A stretch of 64,000 bases of DNA, taken from NCBI GenBank assembly GCA_035297265.1, contig DATGZH010000001.1, positions 1-64,000 of the forward strand, in the 5' to 3' direction. Below, one piece after another: positions 7,938 to 16,721 of this stretch (positions are counted from its first letter, which is position 1; each line of letters begins with the position of its first letter). Made by a program: the position numbers and the translations under genes. The notes below the pieces were generated by a model that searched no databases, had not been told where the DNA came from, and saw only the letters and a list, made by a program, of their open reading frames with translations. The stretch comes from DATGZH01 sp035297265. GTDB lineage: Bacteria; Actinomycetota; Acidimicrobiia; Acidimicrobiales; RAAP-2.

Positions 7938-9170
7938 GTGTGGGAAACTTGGTCAGTGCGGGAAGGGGGAAGCGCGCGTTGGCGTCGGCGTCGGCGTCGG
8001 CTGACTCGGACCCTCCTCTCGGTGTGCGCCGGCGCCGCCGGGGTCGGCACGACAGTGCTCTTGACCGGGAACCGGGATAACCAGTCGGCCTCGGCGGGCG
8101 CCACACTCTCGCTGGTGCCGGTCGACCCGCACGAGGGGCTCGTCACGGTCGGTACCGCTCCGAGCTCACCGGCCTTCTCTGGGACCAAGCACTCGATCGC
8201 CGCTGGGAGGGTGTCGTGCAGTTCGGTGGGAAGATGCGTCGCCACTGGCGTGCTCCCGGCGGGTGGCGGAGACCTGACGACGGCGAAGGGCGACATCGCC
8301 TATTCAACGAGTGGCGGCGCGACCTGGAAGGCGGTGACCGCGAGTGGCGTCGAGACGACCTGCCCGTCGTCTGCCGCCTGCCTCGCGCTTTGGGTCAGCT
8401 CGACACAACAGTGGTTCGTCGAACGCTCGACGGACGGCGGCGCCACCTGGAAGCGGGCCGCCTCCCGCGGCCTCGGTGCGGAGGCCCACTTCACCTGGTA
8501 TGCGCTGACCTGCGCCTCTTCATCGCACTGCGTGGTCCTCGGGGACAAGAGCGGTGGTCCCGGTATCGCCGCGGCGGCGTAGACCAACGACGGCGGCTCC
8601 GACTGGTCGCTCGGCACCGTCCCCGTGTTCAAGGGACAAGGGCAGGTCGACGGGCTCTCCTGTCCGACCATCTCGCGTTGCCTCGCCGCGATGACCGTCG
8701 GGACGTCGATCGGGCTCCTCGCCACCGTCGACGGTGGCGCCGTCTGGACCCGGACGACCGACCCCGAGGTCGACCTCGAAGGCCGCGCGCTCGAGGGTCT
8801 CTCGTGCCCGTCGCCGCAAGACTGCGTGTTCCTCGCCGAGCGCATCAGCGACCAACGCTCGATCTTCGCCCGCACGACCGATGGGGGCAGCTCCTGGACC
8901 ACCGTGGCGATGCCGGCCCAGGACCAGGTGGTCGGAGTGACCTGTCAGACCCCGAGCCACTGTGTCGCCGTCGGCTCGTTCAACGACGACGATCCGGCGG
9001 CGTTCGTGAGCGCCGACGGCGGGGCGACGTGGTCGGCCGGCACCGTGCCTCGCCGACCCCACACGAGCTCGTTCTTCTGGGTGGCGTGTCCTACCGTCAG
9101 CCATTGCGTGGCCGTCGGCCCTGAGGGCTCGGCGTACACGGTCGACGGCGGGATCACCTGGAGGACCTAG
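7938..9170 (+). pseudogene. Secreted Asp-box (BNR) repeat protein interrupted by an in-frame amber codon
   Basis: One continuous frame encodes about 410 residues, but TAG at 8580-8582 interrupts it; the same frame continues without shift as TNDGGSDWS. Before the stop are an Arg-rich start, a signal-anchor helix and Asp-box motifs such as STDGGATW; after it come ARTTDGGSSW, SADGGATW and TVDGGITW. Each repeat also has an LxCx(n)C pattern (for example LSCPTISRC), giving a predicted beta-propeller-like secreted protein. Both halves keep the same repeat period, so the stop looks recent: a nonsense mutation, a sequencing error or readthrough. The start is uncertain (GTG at 7863, 7938 or 7956); the last gives the neatest signal peptide. 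A short GGCGTC tandem repeat lies at 7981-8000. Confidence 0.75.
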
Positions 9171-9208
9171 GCGGCCCATCGCGGTCGATTCGCTGGTCCC
9201 CTTCGTCG

Positions 9209-11158
9209 TCAGGCGTAGAGGGTGAGCACCCGTCGGGCGGCCCGGGCCCCGGCGTCGGCCAGCTCGGCCGGCTCGGTGACCGAGGCGTGCGGCCCCAGCT
9301 GCAACAGCAGGCGCTCGAGCCAGGCCAGGCCGCCGACGGCGAGGCAGACCTCCTGGTCGCCGCGGCCGAGGTCACGGACCGAAAGCGCCGGCACGGTGTC
9401 GACCACCCAGGCGGCCGCCGGGTCGAGGCGGAGGCACACGGTCGTGGACCCGGGACCGGGCACGAAGGCGTCGGCCGTCACCTCGGGGAGGGGCCCCGTG
9501 CTCTGGACCTCCTTCCCCGTCGGCTCGACCGAGCGCAGCCGGTCGACCCGGAAGCGACGGAGTCCGCCGGCCCGGTGGCAGAAGGCGTCCAGGTACCAGT
9601 GACCGGCGAGGCTGACCACCCGGCGGGGGTCGACCACCCGGCTTGTCGTCTCGTCGGTCGAGGCCGAGTGGTACTCGATGGCGAGCTGCGTCCCGTCGTC
9701 GACGGCCTGGCGCACGACGTCGAGGAACCGCGGCTCGTCGAGGTCCACCACCAGCCGGGCGTGTTCGCCCAGGGCGGCGTCGAGCTTGGCGAGCGCCCGG
9801 GTGAGGGCACCTCCCTCGTCGGCCCCCGGCACGGCCAGGATGGTGCGGGCCGTCGCGGCGAGGGCGAACCCTTCGGCCGGCGAGAGCCGGCGGGGCCGGG
9901 CCATGTCCTCGGGCAGGAAGGCCCGCACCACCTCGTCGGTGACGACGATCTCCATCAGCGCGTCAGGGGTGTAGGGCGGGACGCCGCAGCAGGCGGCCAG
10001 CTCGAGCTCGTGCACGAGCTCGTCCTCGGGGAGCCCGAAGCGGACGGCCACCTCGTCGATCGGCGCCTCACCGACCTGGGCCAGCCAGCCGACGATGGCC
10101 AGCAGCCGGCGGAGCCGGTGGCTCGGGTCCCGCCGCTCGACGGACGGGTCGGGCGGGCCCGGCCCGGCGGTGTCCCGCACGGGCGCGGCCGGGGTGTCTT
10201 CCCTGGTCAGAGCGTTACGAGCCGGTTCGGCCGACGGCATCGCCGCGAGCTCCTCGAGCCAGGCCACGGTCGCCGCCCGGACGCCGGGCGGGGCGAGCAC
10301 TTCGGCGTGGTCGAGGAGACCGAGCACGTAGGACCGGAGGGCGTCGTGGCTCGTCACGCCGAGGCGCAGGACCACCGACCCGTCGGGACAGTGCTCGGCC
10401 ACCGCCGACTCGCCCACCTCCTCGGCCACCCGGGCGGCCTCGATGGCGTCCACCCGGACCAGGACCTCCTCCTCGTCGCCCTCACCGACCCGCCACGGTT
10501 CGTCGGGCACGGCCGCCTCGGGGTCGAAGTCGGCGGGCACCTCGGCGCTGCCCGGCGGGCCGAGAACCGGCTGGCCCTCGAGGCGGTCCACCCGGAAGGT
10601 CCGGCCGGCGTCGCGCCGGAGGTCCCAACCGACGAGGTACCAGCGACCGGAGCGGAACCAGAGCCCGGCCGGGGCGAGCCGCCGCTCCGCGCCGCGGTAG
10701 GTGAAGGTGACCTCGGCCCGCGAGCGCACCGCGTCGAAGAGCGCCACGAGGGCCGGCGGCGGGACGAACGAGGCGAGCGGTCGGGCCTCGGTGAGGCCGG
10801 CCGCGCCCAGCTTCAAGAGCGCATCCCGACCACTAGGATCGCCGAGGTGCACGCCGGCGACGGCGAGGTGGAGGGCCGCCTGCTCGTCCGGCTGCAGCTG
10901 CAGGTCCGGGAGGTAGAAGGCGTCGGGATGGATGCGGTAGCCGTACTGCTCGGGACCCTCGACCGGCTCGGTGGCGAGCGGGATGCCGTCGTCGCGGAGC
11001 AGTCGCTTGTCCCGCTCGAAAGCCTGTCGCCTGGCCTCGCGGGACTCGGGGTACCCCGGGACCTCGGCGGCGATCTCCTCCAGGGTGAGCGGTCGACGGG
11101 CGCTCAGCAGCACGAGCACGAGGTCGGTCAGCCGCTCCAGCCGGTCGAGCTTCGCCAC
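9209..11158 (-). CDS. pafBC: Fused PafB-PafC WYL-domain transcriptional regulator
   Basis: 649 residues from a GTG. Two homologous halves lie in tandem. Each starts with a winged-helix region (LDRLERLTDLVLVLL at residue 4; a second near 345 with RLRRLLAIVGWLAQ) and ends in a WYL domain with the GRWYLVGWD and GHWYLDAFC signatures. This is the architecture of PafB and PafC, which in mycobacteria form a heterodimer activating the LexA-independent DNA-damage response; fused versions are known in some actinobacteria. No Pup-proteasome genes lie alongside, though pafBC is usually found near pafA. The WYL domain probably senses single-stranded DNA or another damage signal. A TACGCT box sits 7 bases upstream of the start with no ribosome site. 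Confidence 0.88.
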   Translation of the reverse strand: MAKLDRLERLTDLVLVLLSARRPLTLEEIAAEVPGYPESREARRQAFERDKRLLRDDGIPLATEPVEGPEQYGYRIHPDAFYLPDLQLQPDEQAALHLAVAGVHLGDPSGRDALLKLGAAGLTEARPLASFVPPPALVALFDAVRSRAEVTFTYRGAERRLAPAGLWFRSGRWYLVGWDLRRDAGRTFRVDRLEGQPVLGPPGSAEVPADFDPEAAVPDEPWRVGEGDEEEVLVRVDAIEAARVAEEVGESAVAEHCPDGSVVLRLGVTSHDALRSYVLGLLDHAEVLAPPGVRAATVAWLEELAAMPSAEPARNALTREDTPAAPVRDTAGPGPPDPSVERRDPSHRLRRLLAIVGWLAQVGEAPIDEVAVRFGLPEDELVHELELAACCGVPPYTPDALMEIVVTDEVVRAFLPEDMARPRRLSPAEGFALAATARTILAVPGADEGGALTRALAKLDAALGEHARLVVDLDEPRFLDVVRQAVDDGTQLAIEYHSASTDETTSRVVDPRRVVSLAGHWYLDAFCHRAGGLRRFRVDRLRSVEPTGKEVQSTGPLPEVTADAFVPGPGSTTVCLRLDPAAAWVVDTVPALSVRDLGRGDQEVCLAVGGLAWLERLLLQLGPHASVTEPAELADAGARAARRVLTLYA

Positions 11159-11165
11159 CCCGGTC

Positions 11166-11171
11166 AGCGTA
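11166..11171 (-). promoter_or_regulatory. -10 box (TACGCT) of pafBC, leaderless arrangement
   Basis: On the minus strand TACGCT is followed by seven bases and then the GTG at 11156-11158. No Shine-Dalgarno sequence is present. Confidence 0.45.
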
Positions 11172-11190
11172 GGTCGCCCGGCCGCCGCCC

Positions 11191-12105
11191 ATGAGCGCCA
11201 ACGGCTCGATCTGGGCCGTGCACCTCCACCCCTTCTGCTGGGCCATCGTCCTCCTCCTCGGCCTCCTGTACGGGTTGGCCGTCGCCCGTCCGAGCTTCCG
11301 GGCCACGCGGGCCGAGCGCGTGCGCTTCTCCGCCGGCCTCCTCGTCCTCCTCGTGGCCGGCTCCTACCCGCTGGCCGACGTGGCCGTGCACTGGTCGCTC
11401 ACCGCCCTCGTCCTCCAGCGGATGGTCCTCACGCTGGCCGTGCCGCCGCTCCTCCTGACCGGCACCCCCCGCACGCTCCTCGCCGCCCTCACCCGGCCGG
11501 CGCCCGTCGACACCGCCGTCCGGATCTGCTCGCGCCCGCCGGTAGCCGTCGTCGTGGTCACGTTCGTGTTCGTGGCCACGCTCAGCACCGCCGCCGTCGA
11601 GGCCCAGGCCTCGTCGCTCCTCGTCCGGGGCTTCCTCGACGTCGCCCTCGTCCTGGCCGGGGTGGTGCTCTGGGCCCCCGTGCTCAACCGGCTCCCCGGC
11701 GGGCCCCGCCTCTCCCCGCTCGGGCGGGCCGCCTACCTCCTCGTCCAGTCGATCGTGCCGAGCTTCCTCGCCGTCGTGTGGATCCTGGCCCGCCACCCCC
11801 TCTACCCGGCCTTCGACCACGGCCCGACCGTGGCCGGGCTGGCCCCGCTCACCGACCAGCAGCTCGCCGGCTTCGTGGCCAAGTTCGGGACCATCGCCGT
11901 CCTCTGGACGGTGGCCTACGTCTTCGTGCGCCAGACCGACCCGAAGAGCGCCCGCGACGTCGACACCGACCCGCTGACCTGGGCGGACGTGCAGCGACAC
12001 CTCGAGCGGGTCGAGCGGCGCGAGCGCCGCTCCCACGCCTGGCTCCCGGGCAGCGCCGTCCCGCCCGACGGCGAACGCCCCGAGGAGCCGGGCCCGGTCC
12101 CCTAG
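11191..12105 (+). CDS. ctaG: CtaG-like cytochrome oxidase assembly membrane protein
   Basis: 304 residues from ATG 11191. About seven hydrophobic segments span residues 12-250. The sequence fits the Caa3_CtaG family: a His-rich start (VHLHPFCW), SYPLADVAVHWSLTALVLQ, and repeated short loops. In Bacillus, CtaG is needed to assemble caa3 oxidase, probably by handling copper; actinobacterial relatives are often fused with CopD. The hydrophilic tail after residue 250 is rich in Arg and Glu. No oxidase genes lie nearby, so the partner is unknown. It diverges from pafBC with 32 bases between starts and converges on a lipoprotein gene with a 3-base gap. Confidence 0.8.
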   Translation: MSANGSIWAVHLHPFCWAIVLLLGLLYGLAVARPSFRATRAERVRFSAGLLVLLVAGSYPLADVAVHWSLTALVLQRMVLTLAVPPLLLTGTPRTLLAALTRPAPVDTAVRICSRPPVAVVVVTFVFVATLSTAAVEAQASSLLVRGFLDVALVLAGVVLWAPVLNRLPGGPRLSPLGRAAYLLVQSIVPSFLAVVWILARHPLYPAFDHGPTVAGLAPLTDQQLAGFVAKFGTIAVLWTVAYVFVRQTDPKSARDVDTDPLTWADVQRHLERVERRERRSHAWLPGSAVPPDGERPEEPGPVP

Positions 12106-12108
12106 CGG

Positions 12109-12570
12109 TCAGCTCGCCGAGAGCAGGTGCGAGTGCCCGAAGTGGACCGGGAAGCGCCGGATGATGACGGTGCCGAGCACCCGGTTGTCGGGGTACTCGA
12201 CGACCACCACCGCCAGCTTGCCGCGCTTCCTTCCCTTGGGCAGGTGGACCGAGGACGAACGGAAGTGGCCGGAGAAGGCCACGAGGCACACCCGCTGGAC
12301 GGGCTTGCCGTTCTCCTCCACGTGGGCCGTCCGGTAGATGGCGTGGAGGTGCGTGAGGGCCGACACGTTCTCCAGCCGCACGCCGACGAGCGACCCCTGC
12401 CCGTGCACCGCGGCCGTGGCCGCCGGCAGCGCCACGTAGCAGGGGCCGTTCGAGGTGCCGAGGTCGTTGCGAACGGCGGTGCACCCGGCGAGCAGCGCGG
12501 CGCCGGCCGCGAGGCCGAGGATCGCCGCGCCCGGGCGCCGGCCCCACCATTCCCGTCGTCGTCTGGTCAT
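12109..12570 (-). CDS. Lipoprotein, unknown function
   Basis: 153 residues. An Arg-rich N-terminus, a hydrophobic stretch and the lipobox LLAGC (Cys near residue 29) predict a lipid-anchored exported protein. The mature part is a compact beta-rich domain with several His (LTHLHAIYR, VHFGHSHLL) and one other Cys pair candidate (GPCYV, RVCLV). No family was recognised. The start ATG overlaps the stop of the upstream membrane protein gene (ATGA at 12567-12570), so the two are translationally coupled. Confidence 0.6.
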   Translation of the reverse strand: MTRRRREWWGRRPGAAILGLAAGAALLAGCTAVRNDLGTSNGPCYVALPAATAAVHGQGSLVGVRLENVSALTHLHAIYRTAHVEENGKPVQRVCLVAFSGHFRSSSVHLPKGRKRGKLAVVVVEYPDNRVLGTVIIRRFPVHFGHSHLLSAS

Positions 12571-13757
12571 CCCCCCACCTCCACGTCGGAGGTCGCCACC
12601 GACGCCACCGCACCTACCCCCTGATCGCGACGGGCGGGGATCGCCGCCGAGAGCTGGCGCGGCCAGCGCCCCCGGCGCACGCCGACGGCCAGCGCCCCCC
12701 AGCAGATCCAGCCGAGCACGATGACGAGCCAGAAGCTGAGCAGTCGGTAGATGAGGACGGCCTCGACCGTACTGGCATGGGACCCCACGAAGGCGGTGAG
12801 AGCGATCGTGATGCTGCCCTCGACCGCCCCGAGGCCCCCCGGGGTGATCGGGAGGTTGGCCGCCAGCTGGCCGGCGCCGTAGGCCAGGAGGAGGCCGCTC
12901 CAGGGTATGGGTGCCCCGACGGCGAGGAAGGCGAAGGCGAAGCAGGCGCAGTCGAGCAGCCAGTTGGCGAGCCCCCAGCCGACGACGGCCGACACGTCGC
13001 GCCAGCGCAGCTGGACGAGCGTGATCCGCTCGACCATCGCCGCGATGTTCTCGGTGACGTCACCCCTCGGGCGCCCGGTGAGCCGGTGCATGGCCCGCAC
13101 CGTCCAGTTGACGATGGCGGCCAGCGGCCGGTCGTAGACGAAGAGGGCGCCGAGGGCCACGAGGACGACGAGGCTGCCGATGACCACCCCGATGAGCCCG
13201 AGGTCGGCGCTCTGCTCGGCCGCCAGGGCCACGCCCCCCGTGGCCAGGAGGGCCAGCGAGATGCCGGCGGCCACCCAGGTACCGACGAGGGCCCAGCCGG
13301 CGATGGCGTCGTCGGCCCCGAAGCGCCGGAACCAGCGGAAGCCGTAGACGGCGGCCACCGCGCCGCCGGCCGGGATCGAGTTGTTGATGGCCTGGGCGGC
13401 GTAGGTCATGGTCACGAGGGGGACCGGGGGGGCGGTGACGTCGCCCGCCGACAGGAGCCGGTACTGGATGCCGGCGAAGGCCACGAGGGAGGCCAGCTCG
13501 ACGACGAGGGCCGGCAGGAGCCACCACCAGCGCAGGTGGGTGACCACCGAGTTGATGGCCTGGAGCTCGTCGCGCTGATCGAGCAGCGCATAGAGGGCGA
13601 GGACGGCGAGCAGGAGTCCGAGGACATAGCGCAGGAACGGCCACGAGCGCCGTAGGGCCCGGCGCCAACCCGGGCGCTTCACCGCGGTGGGCGGTCGGTT
13701 CCCGTCGTCGCTCGTCGTACTCATGTCCTCAACGGGGGTGCCGGCCCTCCTGGTCAC
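12567..13757 (-). CDS. LPG synthase-like / UPF0104 polytopic membrane protein
   Basis: 396 residues with about eight membrane helices. The motifs NNSIPAGGAVAAVYGFRWFRRFG and, near the C-terminus, NLPITPGGLGAVEGSI are hallmarks of the lysylphosphatidylglycerol synthase transmembrane (flippase-like) family. Without the cytosolic aminoacyltransferase domain of MprF, members of this size are thought to move or bind lipid-linked substrates; the substrate is unknown. Start alternatives are GTG 13757 and ATG 13724 (preceded by GAGG). It overlaps the lipoprotein gene downstream, suggesting a shared envelope role. Confidence 0.8.
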   Translation of the reverse strand: MTRRAGTPVEDMSTTSDDGNRPPTAVKRPGWRRALRRSWPFLRYVLGLLLAVLALYALLDQRDELQAINSVVTHLRWWWLLPALVVELASLVAFAGIQYRLLSAGDVTAPPVPLVTMTYAAQAINNSIPAGGAVAAVYGFRWFRRFGADDAIAGWALVGTWVAAGISLALLATGGVALAAEQSADLGLIGVVIGSLVVLVALGALFVYDRPLAAIVNWTVRAMHRLTGRPRGDVTENIAAMVERITLVQLRWRDVSAVVGWGLANWLLDCACFAFAFLAVGAPIPWSGLLLAYGAGQLAANLPITPGGLGAVEGSITIALTAFVGSHASTVEAVLIYRLLSFWLVIVLGWICWGALAVGVRRGRWPRQLSAAIPARRDQGVGAVASVATSDVEVGG

Positions 13758-13804
13758 CTTGGTCCGCCCAGCCGGCGGCGGTGCCGCCGTGCCACCCCCG
13801 GAGG

Positions 13805-15028
13805 TCAGTGAATGAGCTTGATGTAGTCGAACATGGGCAGGTACAGGCTGATGATGATGAAGCCGACCACCGCGCCCATCGTGATGATGAGGAGGGGCTC
13901 GAGGATCGATGTCAGGTTCTCGACGGTCTGGTCCACCTCACCGGTGTAGAAGTCCGAGACCCGCTGGAGCATCTCGTCCAGGGCACCCGTCTGCTCCCCC
14001 ACCTCGACCATCTGGATGACGAGGGGCGGGAAGACGTCGTGCTGACGCATCGGCTCGGAGAACGGCTGGCCCTCGCGGATGGCGTTCTTCGTGTCGAGCG
14101 TGGCCTTGGACACCACCGCGTTGCCGGCCGACTGGGCCACGATGTCGAGGGACTCGAGCACCGGGACACCAGCCGAGAGGAGGCTCGAGAGCGTCGAGGC
14201 GAACCGGGCCAAAGCCGCCTTGTGCACGAGCGGCCCGAAGATGGCCGGCTTCATCTTGAGGCGGTCCCACCACGCCCGGCCGTCCTCGGTGTTGATGAAG
14301 CGCCGGAAGAGCACGACGGCGATCGCCACCACCAGGATGACGACCAGGATCTTCCAGCTGGCCAGGGTGTTGGAGATGGTGATCACGGCCTTCGTCGGAC
14401 CGGGCAGCGTCCCGCCGAGGCTCTTGAACAGCTTCTTGAAGACCGGCACGACGACGATCATCATGACCACGAAAATGATGGCGATGATGCTGACCACCAC
14501 GATCGGGTAGGTCATCGCCCCGCGGATCTTGCGGTTCAGCTCGACTTCCTTCTCCAGCTGGGCGGCCGTGTTCTTGAGCACGATGTCGATGCTCCCGCCG
14601 ACCTCCCCGGCCTGGACCATGGACACGTAGAGGGTGTCGAAGACCCTCGGGTGCTTGGCCAGGGCGGCCGAGAGGGAGGAACCGGCCTCGACGTCCTCAC
14701 GGACCTCCTGGAGCTTGGCCGCCAGGAACTTGTTCTCGGTCTGGGTGGCGAGCACGCCGAGCGACCGGCTGATCGAAAGACCCGAGTCGACCATCGTGGC
14801 GAACTGCCGGGTGAAGACGGCCACTTCCTTCTTCTTGATCCGGTCGGAGAAACCGGGGATGACGATCTCGGTCTTGAGGCCAGACCCGCGGGCCGGGGTG
14901 ACCGACACCGGCATGTAGCCCATCTCCCGGAGGCGCCCGATGACGAGCGGGAGGCTGTCCCCCTCGAGCTTGCCTTCGATGAGCTGACCGGCCCGGTCCC
15001 GGACCTTGTAGTCGAACGTCAGTGCCAT
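13805..15028 (-). CDS. pilC: Type IV pilus inner-membrane platform protein PilC
   Basis: 407 residues, ATG preceded by GAGGAGG. It contains two GspF domains: a first around residues 70-190 (FTRQFATMVDSGLSI) and a second around 270-395 (FASTLSSLLSAGVPVLESL, GEQTGALDEML), each followed by hydrophobic helices. PilC sits in the membrane and couples PilB/PilT ATPase motion to pilin insertion or removal. It is the last gene of a run pilB-pilT-pilC on this strand; 61 bases separate it from pilT. Length is typical for the family. Confidence 0.96.
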   Translation of the reverse strand: MALTFDYKVRDRAGQLIEGKLEGDSLPLVIGRLREMGYMPVSVTPARGSGLKTEIVIPGFSDRIKKKEVAVFTRQFATMVDSGLSISRSLGVLATQTENKFLAAKLQEVREDVEAGSSLSAALAKHPRVFDTLYVSMVQAGEVGGSIDIVLKNTAAQLEKEVELNRKIRGAMTYPIVVVSIIAIIFVVMMIVVVPVFKKLFKSLGGTLPGPTKAVITISNTLASWKILVVILVVAIAVVLFRRFINTEDGRAWWDRLKMKPAIFGPLVHKAALARFASTLSSLLSAGVPVLESLDIVAQSAGNAVVSKATLDTKNAIREGQPFSEPMRQHDVFPPLVIQMVEVGEQTGALDEMLQRVSDFYTGEVDQTVENLTSILEPLLIITMGAVVGFIIISLYLPMFDYIKLIH

Positions 15029-15089
15029 GGTTCCTCCTCGGACCAGCAGCTGCCCCTCCGGGCTGCCGGCGGTGGCCTCCTCCTCGGTG

Positions 15090-16721
15090 CTAGTTCCCCT
15101 GCAGGTGGTTGCGGAAGTCGTCCTCGCTGCGGCAGCGGTCGATGGCCACGCCCTGGGTGATCTTCCCCTGCTTCACGAGCAGGGCCAGGCTCTGGTCCAT
15201 CGTCTGCATGCCGAACTGACCGCCGGTCTGCATGATCGAGTACACCTGGTGGGTCTTGGCCCCCCGGATGAGGTTCTGCACGGCCGGCGTGCAGATCAGC
15301 ACCTCGGCGGCGACGCAGCGGCCCCGTCCGTCGGCCGTCGGGATGAGCTGCTGGGTGACGACACCCTGCAGCGACGAGCCCAGCTGGATCCGGATCTGGT
15401 CCTGCTGGTTCGGCGGGAAGACGTCGATCACCCGGTCGATCGTCGACGGGGCGTCCTGGGTGTGCAGGGTCGCGAAGACCAGGTGGCCCGTCTCAGCCGC
15501 GGTGAGCGCGGTCGAGATCGTCTCGAGGTCCCGCATCTCGCCCACGAGGATGACGTCGGGGTCCTGGCGCAGCGCCCGGCGGAGGGCCTCGGAGAACGAG
15601 ACGGTGTCGGCCCCGACCTCCCGCTGGCTGATGATCGAGCGCTTGTGGGTATGCAGGAACTCGATCGGGTCCTCCACGGTCACGATGTGGAGGGGCTTCG
15701 AGCGGTTGATGATGTCGATCATGGAGGCGAGGGACGTCGACTTGCCCGAGCCAGTCGGCCCGGTGACGAGGACGAGACCGCGCCGCAGGTCGGTGAAGCT
15801 GCGCACCGACTGGGGCAGGCCGAGCGTGTTGAACTCGGGGATGTCGTGGGGAATGGGCCGCATGGCCACGGTCACGGTGCTGCGCTGGAGGGCGATGTTC
15901 ACGCGGAACCGTCCCACGCCGGGGATCGTGTGCGAGGTGTCGAGCTCGCGCTCGTCCTCGAACCGCTCCCGCTGGGCCTGGGGCAGGATGCCGTACACCA
16001 TCTCCCGGAGCGTCACGTTGTCGATCGGCTCGACGTCCTCCATGGGCCGCAAGGCCCCGTGCAGGCGCACCGACGGCGGCATGTTGGCCGTGAGGTGGAG
16101 GTCCGAGGCCCCGATGCTCACCGCGTACCGCAGCAGGTCGTCCACGTGGAGGGGCAACTCGGACGAGGACTCGTCCTGGGGCAGGCCCACCACCGACGAG
16201 GGCGCCGGGGTGTGGGCCGCTGCCCCGCTCGGCGGGTAGGCGGTGCCGGTGGCCACGTCGGTCGGCGCCGGCTCGGCGGCGTTCAGGATCTGGTCGATGG
16301 CCGTGGGGTCGCCGAGCACGGGCAGGAGCTCGTAGCCGAGGAGGTCGCCCATGGCCCGGATCTCGCCCTGGTCGGGCGGCTCCGAGAAGGCCACCACGAC
16401 CTGGCGTCCGGCCACCCGCACCGCCACGGCCTGGTGCTCACGGGCGAGCAGCGGGGGCATGATGCGCAGCGCGTCGGGCGAGGGCGCCTGGGCCACGAGG
16501 TCGATGGCTGGCAGCCGGGCCAGCTGGGAGAGCGCGTTCACCACGACCGGCGCCGGCGCGGCGCCGCGGGCGATGACGATGGTGGCCAACGGGACGTCCT
16601 GCTCGGCCGCCTCGGCCAGGAGGGCGTTCAGCGTCGCCTCGGGGATGTAGCCGCTGTTGGCGAGGACCGCCGCCAGCTGGCGCGACCACTCCAGCCGGCT
16701 CGACGTTGAGACCGGACTCAT
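15090..16721 (-). CDS. pilT: PilT retraction ATPase with N-terminal MshEN-like domain
   Basis: 543 residues, against about 350 for a standard PilT. Residues 1-150 resemble an MshEN/GspE N-terminal domain (IPEATLNALL, a nucleotide-sensing-type fold ending VLGDPTAIDQIL), joined by a Pro/Ala-rich linker to a full PilT core: Walker A GPTGSGKS (near 318), the Asp box, Walker B DVILVGEMRD, His box and C-terminal QTMDQSLALL. PilT powers pilus retraction; MshEN domains in other ATPases can bind c-di-GMP, so the fusion may make retraction respond to it (inference). The start ATG overlaps the pilB stop (ATGA at 16718-16721), so it is translated with pilB. Confidence 0.92.
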   Translation of the reverse strand: MSPVSTSSRLEWSRQLAAVLANSGYIPEATLNALLAEAAEQDVPLATIVIARGAAPAPVVVNALSQLARLPAIDLVAQAPSPDALRIMPPLLAREHQAVAVRVAGRQVVVAFSEPPDQGEIRAMGDLLGYELLPVLGDPTAIDQILNAAEPAPTDVATGTAYPPSGAAAHTPAPSSVVGLPQDESSSELPLHVDDLLRYAVSIGASDLHLTANMPPSVRLHGALRPMEDVEPIDNVTLREMVYGILPQAQRERFEDERELDTSHTIPGVGRFRVNIALQRSTVTVAMRPIPHDIPEFNTLGLPQSVRSFTDLRRGLVLVTGPTGSGKSTSLASMIDIINRSKPLHIVTVEDPIEFLHTHKRSIISQREVGADTVSFSEALRRALRQDPDVILVGEMRDLETISTALTAAETGHLVFATLHTQDAPSTIDRVIDVFPPNQQDQIRIQLGSSLQGVVTQQLIPTADGRGRCVAAEVLICTPAVQNLIRGAKTHQVYSIMQTGGQFGMQTMDQSLALLVKQGKITQGVAIDRCRSEDDFRNHLQGN

